Source: a virus
Virus record (IMG/VR): IMGVR_UViG_3300042554_001552
Coordinates: 53,229-117,228 of that record
Length of the DNA stretch: 64,000 nucleotides
Reading direction: 5' to 3' (one strand)
In this document: piece by piece, positions 1-9,600 of the stretch
Numbering within the stretch: the first letter of the stretch is position 1
Layout: each line of letters opens with the position of its first letter
Notes under the pieces: generated by a model
Databases searched by the model: none
What the model was told of the DNA's origin: nothing
What the model saw: only the letters and a program-made list of their open reading frames with translations
Program-made: the position numbers and the translations under genes

Positions 1-2206
1 TTGGCGCTTCAATTGCAGCAGAAACAATTGATGTTACAATACCAGAAAGAGTAGTACTATTATTATCTAGAGATATTACTCTTCCGTTTGATATTGAGCA
101 TCCAATACTAATTGAATTCAATGTTCCAATACTATTTTCAAAATCATCAAATAATACTGTATTGGAGTTTGGAACTGGAGTGGATGTTGGAACTGCAGAT
201 GTTCCTGTCGAAACCTTTGTCCCAAAAATATCGTCCAATAAAATTCCACTATTTGTAGAATTTTTAATAACGGGTGGAGTTATATCTGCATTTGTTACCA
301 GTTCAATAACAGTTACTGTTGGGAATGAGTATCCGCTAGTATCTGTTCCATCAACGGTAAGTGTAACTGTCTGTACTGGAGGTGGATCATAGTCAGATGA
401 TAAGTATAGATAATGCCAAGTATCGTCAAGAGCATAGACATTTGAAGTTAATGATATTGTTCCGATACCAACTTCAAAATATCCTGAAGAATTAACTCTC
501 ATATCAACATTGTTAGCATACCCACCATTGGATAATCTGTTCAGTTCTATGAAAGTTGAAACACCTGATAATGTAGATGGAACTTTAACAAACATTTGAA
601 TAGAACCAGTTATTCCAATAGAGACGACACCTGCTCCAGAAATTGCTGGTCTAGTAATATTTCTATTCGGTTCTGTTGAAATTATTTTCCAAGAATTTGA
701 ACCAAATTTTGGTTGATTGACAAATCCAGGACTTAATACTAAGAAATCAATATTTAATGATGGCTCAGTTGTATAGTACCTACCTGAGCTCAATAGTGAA
801 TATGAAATTGTAGATATACCACCAGATGAGACTAGTGAAGAAGATACTCTGGCAGTTGATGCTATACCTGTAGGGTTATCAAAGGTTAATGTTGGATTTG
901 TGATGTAGAATTGTCCAGAAGATGCTATCGAAATGCTAGAGACAGTCTCTCCATAAACTAGCCCACCAACTGCGATAACTGTTGCAGTTGATCCAACTCC
1001 TGTTGGACTATCAATTGTAATAGTTGGAGCCTGACTATATCCTATACCAATATTTGCAATATTAAATGAGGATAACTGCTCATTTTGAATATTTGCAGTG
1101 GCAATTGCCGTTACAAAACCAATTGGATTTGGGGGACTAAAAGTAACTCCTATACTTAGTTTTGGAGAGTAACTAGAACCACCATTATTAATTACTACTC
1201 TATCTAACGCTGTGTCTGCTATAACTGCGGTTCCTGCTGCACCAATAAATGTGGGACCAGAGAAAGTAACACTTGGTGATGTGGTGTATCCTTGCCCACC
1301 AGAAGTTACAGGCACAAAAGATACCCCCTTTCGATAAACATCTATAGAGCAAGTTGCTGCCGCACCCGTACCACCTCCACCGCTAATTGTTATAGTAGGT
1401 ATTGAAGTATATCCCCAACCAGCGTCTTTTAATACAATTTCTTTGATTGAACGGACTCCAGCAACTGAAGTTGTAATTGCAACTGCTTGTGCAGTTCTTC
1501 CGAATGCAGGAGCATTAGAAAATGTTACAGTTGGAGTCGATGTATATCCATATCCATCATTATTCAAATAGATTTTTCTAACATAATTGCTGTTTATATC
1601 TGCACCAAGAACTGCTGTTTGACCATAACCCACTAATCTGAGTGATAGAATTTCTCCTTGATTTGCGATTACAGCATCTACATCTTCATTACCAGTATCA
1701 AAGACTTCATTCTCATATTCAAAGAGTTCGCATGATAACTCATACACATAACCTTTTCCAAGTTGATAAAATGGTTTTTCATGCTCAACAAATTTAACTT
1801 CAAATAATCTTTGACCAAGTGGAAAATAAATTACATCACCTTCTCTAGGTCTTAAAGCTACTTCTACTTCATATGCATCTTCTTCCTGTAAAAATGGACT
1901 AATAAATTCTTCAAATCTTTCTCTTGAAATAACTAAATTCAATTCATCCTTTAAACTCATCCCAAATTTAGTTAAAATATCTCCAGCACCAGTATATCCC
2001 TCATAATTATTTACATATGCTTCTAGTAAATAAGAATCATCGAATTTTGAAGTTTGAACTTCTTCGATAATTGTTTTTTTATTAACAAAAAATCTAGGAA
2101 CATATACAACTTCAACACCATACATTCTTAACTGTTCATTGATTAAATCCTGAACAAGTCTTTGTTCAGCAGCGGATCCTTGTAAGAAAAAGGGATTTAA
2201 TGCCAT
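1..2206 (-). CDS. 14: Neck protein gp14 homologue with long beta-repeat extension (3' end beyond window)
   Basis: Homologue of the T4 neck protein gp14, which joins head to tail. The start ATG at 2206 begins MALNPFFLQGSAAEQRLVQD, the typical cyanophage gp14 N-terminus. About 735 codons are visible and no stop is reached, against about 256 residues in T4. After roughly residue 200 the protein becomes a series of beta repeats with a GYTSxPxxT core (for example GYGYTSTPTVTFS, GYTTSPSVTFS). Its ATG shares one base with the gp13 stop (TAATG), so translation is probably coupled. The extension is not in T4 gp14 and is probably surface decoration of the virion (inference). Confidence 0.88.
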   Translation of the reverse strand, partial: MALNPFFLQGSAAEQRLVQDLINEQLRMYGVEVVYVPRFFVNKKTIIEEVQTSKFDDSYLLEAYVNNYEGYTGAGDILTKFGMSLKDELNLVISRERFEEFISPFLQEEDAYEVEVALRPREGDVIYFPLGQRLFEVKFVEHEKPFYQLGKGYVYELSCELFEYENEVFDTGNEDVDAVIANQGEILSLRLVGYGQTAVLGADINSNYVRKIYLNNDGYGYTSTPTVTFSNAPAFGRTAQAVAITTSVAGVRSIKEIVLKDAGWGYTSIPTITISGGGGTGAAATCSIDVYRKGVSFVPVTSGGQGYTTSPSVTFSGPTFIGAAGTAVIADTALDRVVINNGGSSYSPKLSIGVTFSPPNPIGFVTAIATANIQNEQLSSFNIANIGIGYSQAPTITIDSPTGVGSTATVIAVGGLVYGETVSSISIASSGQFYITNPTLTFDNPTGIASTARVSSSLVSSGGISTISYSLLSSGRYYTTEPSLNIDFLVLSPGFVNQPKFGSNSWKIISTEPNRNITRPAISGAGVVSIGITGSIQMFVKVPSTLSGVSTFIELNRLSNGGYANNVDMRVNSSGYFEVGIGTISLTSNVYALDDTWHYLYLSSDYDPPPVQTVTLTVDGTDTSGYSFPTVTVIELVTNADITPPVIKNSTNSGILLDDIFGTKVSTGTSAVPTSTPVPNSNTVLFDDFENSIGTLNSISIGCSISNGRVISLDNNSTTLSGIVTSIVSAAIEAP

Positions 2207-3048
2207 TATCCAATAAAGTCGTAAGGTGGAAGTTCGTAATCCATTGACATTCTCTTTGTTATTTCATCAATTTCTCTTTCTGCATCTTCATAAATCTCTC
2301 TACCATTTAATTCAATTCCACCAGGTAACTTAACGCCACGGAACTTGATTAGATTTTGTCCCCATTGTCTTTTGATCAATGCAGTTAAGTATCTTTTAAC
2401 AAAACTATCATTATATACTTTAGAAAAATCTGTTGGGTCAAGTGCTCTATAACAATCCATAACTAACCAAGTATCAACTGTTTTTGCCCCCCAATCAATA
2501 TCTAAATATAATCTATTTTGCCTTTTATTAAATCTTATTTGCTTATCTGTTGAAAGTAAAAAATCAATATCTTCTAGATATGTTTTTACCATTGCATACT
2601 GTAAGAGTTCAACTGAATTAAAGTAGTATAAATCATTCAAGAATAGTTGATACTTAATACTCCACATTCCAGATGAAACGGAACTCGTATCAAACTTATA
2701 TATTTTTTCAATCCCAATTACAGAGTCTGGAACTTGAATATAGTTTGAATTTTCGTAAAAGTTAAAAGATGTGGATCCATAACCCGTAATTGTAGAACTC
2801 GCAGTTGTAGTTACAATTCCAACACCATTGTCATTTTTTGCTCTTCCTCTATCAATATCCGCTTGCGTTATCTTGTACTTTAAGTACATTCTTTCAACAC
2901 CATCAAAATGACGCTCATTAAAAAATTGAATTGCATCATCAACCAGATCATCAATCTGATCATCATCTACGTTTATTTCTAAAACAGGAGCTCCTAATTT
3001 TCTTAAACAATAGTCAATCAATTGTTGGCGTGTTGATGGTTTTGCCAT
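2206..3048 (-). CDS. 13: Neck protein gp13 homologue
   Basis: 280 aa, close to the 309 aa of T4 gp13, which with gp14 forms the neck completing the filled head. The N-terminus MAKPSTRQQLIDYCLRKLG and the acidic DDDQIDDLVDDAIQFFNERH segment are characteristic of cyanophage gp13. It overlaps the upstream coiled-coil gene and the downstream gp14 by one-base TAATG junctions, giving a three-gene coupled unit. The family call is firm; no unusual feature was seen. Confidence 0.93.
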   Translation of the reverse strand: MAKPSTRQQLIDYCLRKLGAPVLEINVDDDQIDDLVDDAIQFFNERHFDGVERMYLKYKITQADIDRGRAKNDNGVGIVTTTASSTITGYGSTSFNFYENSNYIQVPDSVIGIEKIYKFDTSSVSSGMWSIKYQLFLNDLYYFNSVELLQYAMVKTYLEDIDFLLSTDKQIRFNKRQNRLYLDIDWGAKTVDTWLVMDCYRALDPTDFSKVYNDSFVKRYLTALIKRQWGQNLIKFRGVKLPGGIELNGREIYEDAEREIDEITKRMSMDYELPPYDFIG

Positions 3049-3413
3049 TAGAGTTCTCCCTCATTAGGTTTAGTATCTTCTATCAACTCAACATCCTCAC
3101 TCGTAACTGTCTTTTTGATCTTTTTCTTTGGTGGCATAGAAACCAATCCAAATTGCATTTCTGACTCTACAGTTTCTAATAACTTCCTTTCTTCCTCCTC
3201 TAATCTTTCCATTTCAGCAATTTTCAATTCGGCAATAATTGCTTTTGCCTTTTCCAATTCAGCAATTAAATCTTGAACTCTTTTATTTAATCCATCAATA
3301 ATTTGATTACTAGAAGAAACACGAGCTTCTAAAGCAATCACTTGATTTAATAAATCAAAAGATTTCTGTTGATAAGAACCTAATAAAATTTTATAATCTA
3401 CGTCTGAAGCCAT
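3048..3413 (-). CDS. Small coiled-coil protein, conserved near gp13
   Basis: 121 aa. The centre (about residues 15-85) is a long predicted coiled coil rich in L/E/K/A heptads, with a basic PPKKKIKKTV patch and an acidic tail. No enzymatic motif is visible. Its position directly before gp13 under a late-type promoter suggests a virion or assembly role, but the function is unknown. Confidence 0.75.
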   Translation of the reverse strand: MASDVDYKILLGSYQQKSFDLLNQVIALEARVSSSNQIIDGLNKRVQDLIAELEKAKAIIAELKIAEMERLEEEERKLLETVESEMQFGLVSMPPKKKIKKTVTSEDVELIEDTKPNEGEL

Positions 3414-3435
3414 ATTAATGATTCCATAATAAAGT

Positions 3436-3443
3436 TATTTATC
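3436..3443 (-). promoter_or_regulatory. T4-type late promoter variant (GATAAATA)
   Basis: On the minus strand the 8-mer GATAAATA lies 23 bp before the ATG at 3413 and differs from the T4 late consensus TATAAATA at one base. It would drive the coiled-coil gene, gp13 and gp14. Confidence 0.6.
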
Positions 3444-3445
3444 TA

Positions 3446-5569
3446 TCAGAATGCACCACCATCGATTGTGATATTTTGAAGGAATCTTTCTCCACCTACG
3501 CATGTAATAACTTGAGATTGACCAGCACAATCATTAACCCAAAGAGAACCAATTTCAATCGGTGCATAAACAACATCCGACATAACGCTTGAAGTTTCTG
3601 TTACAGATGATGCAACAGCAACTCTATTTACAGATTCATCCCAATAAATTGCAGCTTTTTTCGCTGATGTTGTGTAATAATGCATTACAACACCAACATC
3701 AATATTTTGATCGGTTGATGGTGGTACTAAGCTGCCTCCACTATTAACTAATCCAAGTTCAATAATACTATCTTCAACTTTAAGTTGTTCAGTATTAACA
3801 ATTGTTTGGGTTCCAAGTACAGTAATATCGCCTGTGATTGTGACACTACTTGCAAAACTTACATTACCAGTAGTATTTGAAACTGTGATTGAAGGAGACC
3901 CATCAGCAGCATTAATAGTTCCTGTTCTAATAATGGGAGCTGATAATGTAGTTGTATTTGCATTATATGATAGAGTTGGATCTACATATGCAGTTTGTCC
4001 TGCTCCAGCGGTTGATGAATCAACAAAGGTTAGATATCTTGTATTGGAATCAACTACGGATGAGACATCAATTGATGATGATCTAGTTGCTGTTGAAATT
4101 GTACCTGTAATTGTACCAGTGATTGTACCAGTGACTACAAGGTCATCTTCAACACGAACTGTAGTTGCAACTTCTCCAGACTTAAGGATTAAGTTTCCAG
4201 AGTTTGTACTAATAATATTAGTACCTTCAGTTCCAACACCAATATTACCAATTAATGCACCACCAGATGTTACCTTGATACCAGAAGTAAATGTTGCAAA
4301 TCCAGTTGTATTTGTCTGTGCAGTAATATCAACTGTATTTGTTGCAGCATCAAGTCTTAGATTACCTGAAGATGTATCAATTTGAGTTGTACTATTAACT
4401 CCTATTTGAATATTTTTGACGGTCTCGCTACCAACAATCGTAGAATTACCTTGAACATCAAGATTTCCTAATACACTAGCATCACCAACTGTTACTACTC
4501 TTGAATCTGCACCTGTTAAGAATAGAGACCCTGATGTTGTATTAATGGTTCTCGCTGAAGTAATACCAATAGTAACATTGGCACCCCTTAATCCACTAGT
4601 AGCCGATACAATTCCACTAAAGCTACCATTTAACCAGGTTTTTCCCTGAGTTGCATCACCAATATTATAAGCATTGTCGATATTTGGAAGCCAGTTTCCT
4701 TCTACATCAGCATTAACAATAATATTATCTGTCTCAGCATTTCCAAGAGTAATGTCACCATTGAAAACTGCATTACCCTCAAAAGTCGATGCTTGAGATA
4801 CACTTAGAGCAGCACCAACATAAAGGTTTTGTGCAATACTAGCACCACCCTTAACATCTAACGCACCTTGACCAAGGTTTGTTGTGTTGGCAGTGCTAGC
4901 AATCGTTGTAACACCTGTAATAGAAGCACCAGCACCAACGAAAAGATTTCTCGCTAATCCTACCCCACCGTTAATAACAACTGCTCCAGTGCTCGTAGAA
5001 GTCGAGTCTGTGGTGCTTGTGACTCTAAGACCAGATACAAAAGTTCCTAACCCAGAAACTTGAATCTGACCACCGATATTTGTATTCTTTTCTACTCCAA
5101 GACCACCATCTACAACTAAAGAACCAGTATCTTTATTAAATGAATCTGTAGTATCCGAAACATAAACTGCAGACTGGAATGTACTAAATCCAGTAACATA
5201 TAGACTTGATAAATTAACTTGTGTTAATGCACTTGACCAGGATAACTGACCATTTGCATCAGATTGCAGCAGACCACCAGCTACTGGTGTTGCTGGTAGT
5301 ACATAAGTAGTTACACCTGCTAGTACATTGGGTGCCTTAAGACTTATTCTGTTCGAACCGTTTCTATCTACTAAGTTTAAATATGCAGACTCAATTCCGT
5401 CTTCTCTAGTCCAATATCTTTGACTTCCGAAGAATTTATTATTACCAATCGTATCATCAAGACCAATGTAGAAATCATAAAAGTCAGTTGTAAATCCTGG
5501 TTCCCCCGCTCCAAGTGCTGGCAATCCAGCGTAATTACCTCTTTTAAACTGAATTACGGCGGCTGTCAT
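3446..5569 (-). CDS. Tail-fibre-like virion structural protein
   Basis: 707 aa, rich in Thr, Ser, Gly and Asn, with many short beta repeats of the type GALVVNGG-VGI/ITGVTTIAST found in cyanophage fibre or whisker proteins (for example GSLVVDGGLGVEKNTNIGG and GAVVINGGVGLARNLFVG). The N-terminus MTAAVIQFKRGNYAGLPAL is the kind that attaches to the virion. The C-terminus ends in LQNITIDGGAF, resembling the NIDLDGGTW ending of the next upstream protein, perhaps a shared trimerisation or attachment end. A perfect late promoter precedes it. The exact T4 counterpart is unclear. Confidence 0.8.
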   Translation of the reverse strand: MTAAVIQFKRGNYAGLPALGAGEPGFTTDFYDFYIGLDDTIGNNKFFGSQRYWTREDGIESAYLNLVDRNGSNRISLKAPNVLAGVTTYVLPATPVAGGLLQSDANGQLSWSSALTQVNLSSLYVTGFSTFQSAVYVSDTTDSFNKDTGSLVVDGGLGVEKNTNIGGQIQVSGLGTFVSGLRVTSTTDSTSTSTGAVVINGGVGLARNLFVGAGASITGVTTIASTANTTNLGQGALDVKGGASIAQNLYVGAALSVSQASTFEGNAVFNGDITLGNAETDNIIVNADVEGNWLPNIDNAYNIGDATQGKTWLNGSFSGIVSATSGLRGANVTIGITSARTINTTSGSLFLTGADSRVVTVGDASVLGNLDVQGNSTIVGSETVKNIQIGVNSTTQIDTSSGNLRLDAATNTVDITAQTNTTGFATFTSGIKVTSGGALIGNIGVGTEGTNIISTNSGNLILKSGEVATTVRVEDDLVVTGTITGTITGTISTATRSSSIDVSSVVDSNTRYLTFVDSSTAGAGQTAYVDPTLSYNANTTTLSAPIIRTGTINAADGSPSITVSNTTGNVSFASSVTITGDITVLGTQTIVNTEQLKVEDSIIELGLVNSGGSLVPPSTDQNIDVGVVMHYYTTSAKKAAIYWDESVNRVAVASSVTETSSVMSDVVYAPIEIGSLWVNDCAGQSQVITCVGGERFLQNITIDGGAF

Positions 5570-5605
5570 CTAGATTGCCTCGCTTTTGATACTCTTTCCT
5601 TTAGG

Positions 5606-5613
5606 TATTTATA
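5606..5613 (-). promoter_or_regulatory. T4-type late promoter TATAAATA
   Basis: Perfect TATAAATA on the minus strand, followed by AAAGGAAAGAG, a purine-rich stretch that can serve as ribosome-binding site for the fibre gene starting at 5569. Confidence 0.8.
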
Positions 5614-5617
5614 TTTT

Positions 5618-5932
5618 TTACCAAGTTCCACCATCTAAATCAATATTATTTGCTCTAGATTGATCTGTATCCAAAGCATCGATAAAAGAACCTGGTAATC
5701 CAGCAGCAGAAGCTGTATTTACCGTTGCAGCGGCTGCTACTAAAATTTGATCTGGATCTACAAATACATATTTGTTCAGAGCAGCATTATAAACCATAAC
5801 AAACTTATCAGCTCTACCCGAGATATCTATATCTGATATATCAGATAATTTAATTCCAGATCCAGCAAATGAGTTGGATGCAATTACTCTAATTGTGTTT
5901 TGTTGTCCTACTCTAGCCTTTATAGATGTCAT
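5618..5932 (-). CDS. Small virion structural protein
   Basis: 104 aa, starting MTSIKARVGQQNTIRVIASN. It carries an Ala-rich linker (LVAAAATVNTASAAG) and ends NNIDLDGGTW, much like the C-terminus of the neighbouring 707-aa fibre-like protein. It overlaps the upstream gene by TAATG. Cyanophage homologues are annotated as virion proteins; the precise location is unknown. Confidence 0.72.
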   Translation of the reverse strand: MTSIKARVGQQNTIRVIASNSFAGSGIKLSDISDIDISGRADKFVMVYNAALNKYVFVDPDQILVAAAATVNTASAAGLPGSFIDALDTDQSRANNIDLDGGTW

Positions 5933-6270
5933 TAAGTTGTTACTCCTTCTCTGACTAAAGCGTTTCCTTCGATAACCCTTGTTTTGTATCCAGTAGAGCT
6001 AGTAATTACTATATCGTAAACATATCTACCTGGTTTTAAATCTGCGGTTTGACCAGAAGTTAAGGCAATTCCAACTGTACCATTAGCAGCATTACTTATT
6101 GTTGCTGTAAATGCTGTAGAAGAAGAACTGGCAGGATGTTTTTTAAGTTTGGATGCTATGGAATAATTTGTCAGATTAAAAGAAGTATCACCTTGAGTGT
6201 TAGTCAGATTAAATGTTTGGAAAAAGTCAGTACCACAATTAATCACTAAATTTGATACATATACTGCCAT
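5932..6270 (-). CDS. Small beta-sandwich virion protein
   Basis: 112 aa, starting MAVYVSNLVINCGTDFFQTF. The all-beta pattern (alternating hydrophobic strands, LTSGQTADLKPGRYVYDIVI) resembles the immunoglobulin-like N-terminal domain of baseplate-upper-protein families. That similarity is from memory and weak. Coupled to the 104-aa gene downstream by TAATG. Confidence 0.68.
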   Translation of the reverse strand: MAVYVSNLVINCGTDFFQTFNLTNTQGDTSFNLTNYSIASKLKKHPASSSSTAFTATISNAANGTVGIALTSGQTADLKPGRYVYDIVITSSTGYKTRVIEGNALVREGVTT

Positions 6271-6298
6271 CTACTTTTTGAAATAACATCTCATGTTA

Positions 6299-6306
6299 TT
6301 ATTTAG
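6299..6306 (-). promoter_or_regulatory. Possible late promoter variant CTAAATAA
   Basis: CTAAATAA overlaps the stop codon of the 60-aa gene and lies 29 bp before the ATG at 6270. CTAAATA is a plausible degenerate form of TATAAATA; it is weaker evidence than the perfect copies elsewhere. Confidence 0.4.
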
Positions 6307-6481
6307 TTCCGATAGACTCTAAAGAAATAATAGTCTCCTGGGTTTTCAAAAATAATTTGACATAGCATTTTGCAACATCTCGCATTTTCTCTAAATCATT
6401 ACACGCATCAATTTCTCTTGAGATTTTTGCATATTCAAAATTTTTGTTTAGATTTTCTAAAGTAATTTCGTCAGGATTCAT
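6299..6481 (-). CDS. Hypothetical 60-aa protein
   Basis: 60 aa, starting MNPDEITLENLNKNFEYAKI. Mostly helical and charged, with no recognisable domain. The start overlaps the end of the upstream 69-aa gene by 11 bp, typical of compact phage operons. It sits between virion genes and may be a small assembly factor, but nothing in the sequence proves a role. Confidence 0.6.
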   Translation of the reverse strand: MNPDEITLENLNKNFEYAKISREIDACNDLEKMRDVAKCYVKLFLKTQETIISLESIGTK

Positions 6482-6680
6482 TTTTTAAAAGTTGTACTAA
6501 TAGAGTTTTAATTTCACTTAATTCATTTTTCAATTCCAATATTTCTTGTTTTTCTTTATTCCTTCTTTCCCTTTGTTTAATATACTGCGAATATTCATAT
6601 TCATCTGTATTAATTATTGCACCAGAACTTGTATCTCTGTACAAGTTCTTTTCGCCTTCAACACGAATCATTTTTTTCAT
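6471..6680 (-). CDS. Hypothetical coiled-coil protein, 69 aa
   Basis: The start at 6680 (MKKMIRVEGEKNLYRDTSSG) is chosen because it begins one base after the stop of the giant upstream gene; a start at 6671 (MIRVEG) is possible. The N-terminus looks like a small beta unit (DTSSGAIINTDEYEYSQYI). The C-terminal half is a charged coiled coil (KQEILELKNELSEIKTLL). Similar short proteins recur in cyanophage structural modules; function unknown. Confidence 0.65.
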   Translation of the reverse strand: MKKMIRVEGEKNLYRDTSSGAIINTDEYEYSQYIKQRERRNKEKQEILELKNELSEIKTLLVQLLKNES

Positions 6681-6681
6681 A

Positions 6682-9600
6682 TTAAGCCAATGCAATAGCA
6701 CGAATATCCTTAAATTTAGGAGATTTTGCCTCATTGGTTCCACTCATAACAATTTTAATAGAATATCCAGTAAATTGCTCTAAATCATCAACACTGAATT
6801 GATATTCAATGAATTCATTTTCCCTACTAGAGCGAACTAGTTTATCTGGTTTTCCATTATTGTTTGCTTCATTAACAATAGTATCCCCAAAACCATCGTT
6901 ATTTGTATCAGTTAAGTTATCATAACCAGGGAACAGATTATATGATTGTGCAATTTCACTAGAGTCTGCTTTAAAGAGTCTATAAAGAACTCTAAAATCT
7001 GCAGAGGAGTCTCTGTATGCTGAAACAAAGACTTTAAGTGAAGTTGCTGGTTGAGATAAATTAACTCTCTGAGACACATAGATAGCAGAATGAGGGTCTC
7101 CGCTTAGTTGATTAACTCTAGAGTCATTTGCATAGTCAAGTATTGGATTATTGAGACGATTTCTTCCAAGAGCAACAAATGCTGTCTGAGTATCGATCGC
7201 AGGGGAAAGATTTGGATCATTAGACTTCATTGAAACATTAACAGTTAGAGATCTGTTCTTTGGAAGTGTGGTTAATCTTGTTGTCTCATTGATTCTTGAA
7301 CATACAATTCTTGGAGATGAAAGGTCATTAATTTGATTGAGTTGAACTGCTTCAAATCCATTATCCAAGAATGATACCTCTGAACCACCTGCACTTGTGC
7401 CAGAAACTGTTCTAATTGAACCAGAAACTGATGAAGACTGACCTGGTGTAATTACATTGAATTGTGGGATAATAGAATTATACTGAATATTTTGAGAAAC
7501 CGAAATATCATCTCCACCAACTTGAGACTCAAGTGAGAAGTTCAATTGCGATTCTCCAGTGGAACGAGAACCCCTATCAATTTCAATATTATAACTATCG
7601 ATATCATTGAGACTTCTTAACGTTGCATCAGAGGACATGTCATGGGTTTTATTTACTCTTGTTAAAGAAACATCTCCAATTTCATACTTATAAACAGGGT
7701 CATTTACATAGTGTTTTCTAATAGCAGTTCCATCAACACCTCTGGTTGCAATTCCAAGTACGCCACTGCCAATGCTATTATAGTAGATAACTTCATTATT
7801 AACTTTTAGATATCCAAATGCTGTAGTTATTCCTTCAAATCTTGAAAATCCAGTGGTATTAGCTAATGAAATTGTAGTATCTGTTATATCTAAATCAACG
7901 GTTAGGGAAGTTGGATTTGTATTTGGTTTAACTCCACTAATAGTAACTTTATTATTATTGGAAGTCATGCCATGATTAAACTGAGTAACTTCTAGAACAT
8001 TTCCAGAATATTGACCACCAACAGCTGTTGATGTAATAACTACAGTATTCGCATATGAAACTTGAGTTGTATCATTAGTATAAACTTGAAGACTGCCACC
8101 TAAAAGGAAATTGTCACCCTGTACATTAGTCAAATATAGTGTATCATATCCATCAATTCCACTGATAGACAGTCTAGCACCTGTACCAGAATTGCCAACA
8201 TCTGCTGTAACAACTCCAACAACATCACCAACAGAAAATCCTTTTCCAGTTGCAATACCAGTTGTATTGATTACGACTTGATTAAGTTTTCCTGTATTGA
8301 AGAATGAAACTGATTGTGCAATTAAATCACTACCATTTCCTGTAATTGGGTATAGGCGAACATTTGGATATGAACCGCCAGAATAACCAGCACCAGTAGA
8401 AATCGTTGTAATTCCAGTGAATGAAACACCACCTCCAACTCTTTCAATGTATCCATTAGCCAGAGAAGTGCTTGCCTTAACTCTCTTACCAGGTACTAAT
8501 TGTTGTTTGATAGAGTTTAAATAAACAGTTGTAATACCAACATTAATTTTTCTTGGGAAGATTCTTATTGAATCTGGAATTAATTTTTGAATATTGGAGT
8601 CACCAACTTCTAACTTTGGATTGTAGAAGAATGCAGATCCAGATTGGGAAGTAAATTTCGCTTTATAAAGTTTGAATTTCAAATCTTCAAATTGGCTCGC
8701 TGTCCAAATAGTACCATTTTGGGATTTAAATAGACTTCCTCCAATATATTGTTTCGTTACCATTACAGACTCTGCATCTGGTAAATTCTGCCCATTTACA
8801 GTCTTTTCACCCATTCTCGCAACCCAAAGTTCATAATTATTCGTTGTAGGTGCAAGAACAACAATTGCATATTCTCTTTGTGGTTGTAAGTATATTGGTG
8901 ATGGGAAAGTTACTTTTGTTGCAACAGATGCATCTGAAGATATTCCAATTTGACTTGGTTCTAAAATTACTCTCGCAAAATCTTGTACAAGTCTATCAGT
9001 AGGTGTTCCAAGTTCAACATCTCTAACTTCAACATAGCATTTTTCATTTTCATCTTTGCTTGCAAAGTATAAATCTACTGCAGTTAAGAAAGCACCCGTC
9101 TCATCAACAGTGAATGATTGTGCAAGTGGATCCTTTCCACCACCTCTATTAGGTGGTGGTGGGGGTGGAGTTCTTACAATAACAGTATCTTGTCTGTAAG
9201 TATCTACTATTCCGCTAGCAGAATATGTTGTTTCACCACTACTGATCAGCAAACTACCAGGAAGTGGAGTTGCATTTGTTGAGCTAGTTGTTAGTTTAAA
9301 TGTTCTACTACCAGTTTGAATTCTTATTGATGGTGGAGGAGTTGTTAGTGGATCTCTAATGAAGAATGAACCAATTAAATCACCAAAAGTGTCAGCTACT
9401 AATCTAATATTCGAAACTATGCAGGTGGCACCACTAGTTTGTCCAACAAGAGTCATTCCACTTGTAACATAACCACTATATTTGCCTAGAACTTCTTCCG
9501 AGAGTGAAGCAATATCAATATTTAAAACCGTTGCAGATGCTGAATATTGAGTACTTAATGATAATGAGGTATTATATGGATTTGAATTGTACGTTGTTGT

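Noticed and set aside
3834-4385. 183-codon open frame on the plus strand inside the fibre gene
   Set aside because: It is the antisense shadow of a low-complexity Thr/Val/Ser-rich protein; no promoter, no ribosome-binding site, and the opposite frame is a convincing virion gene.
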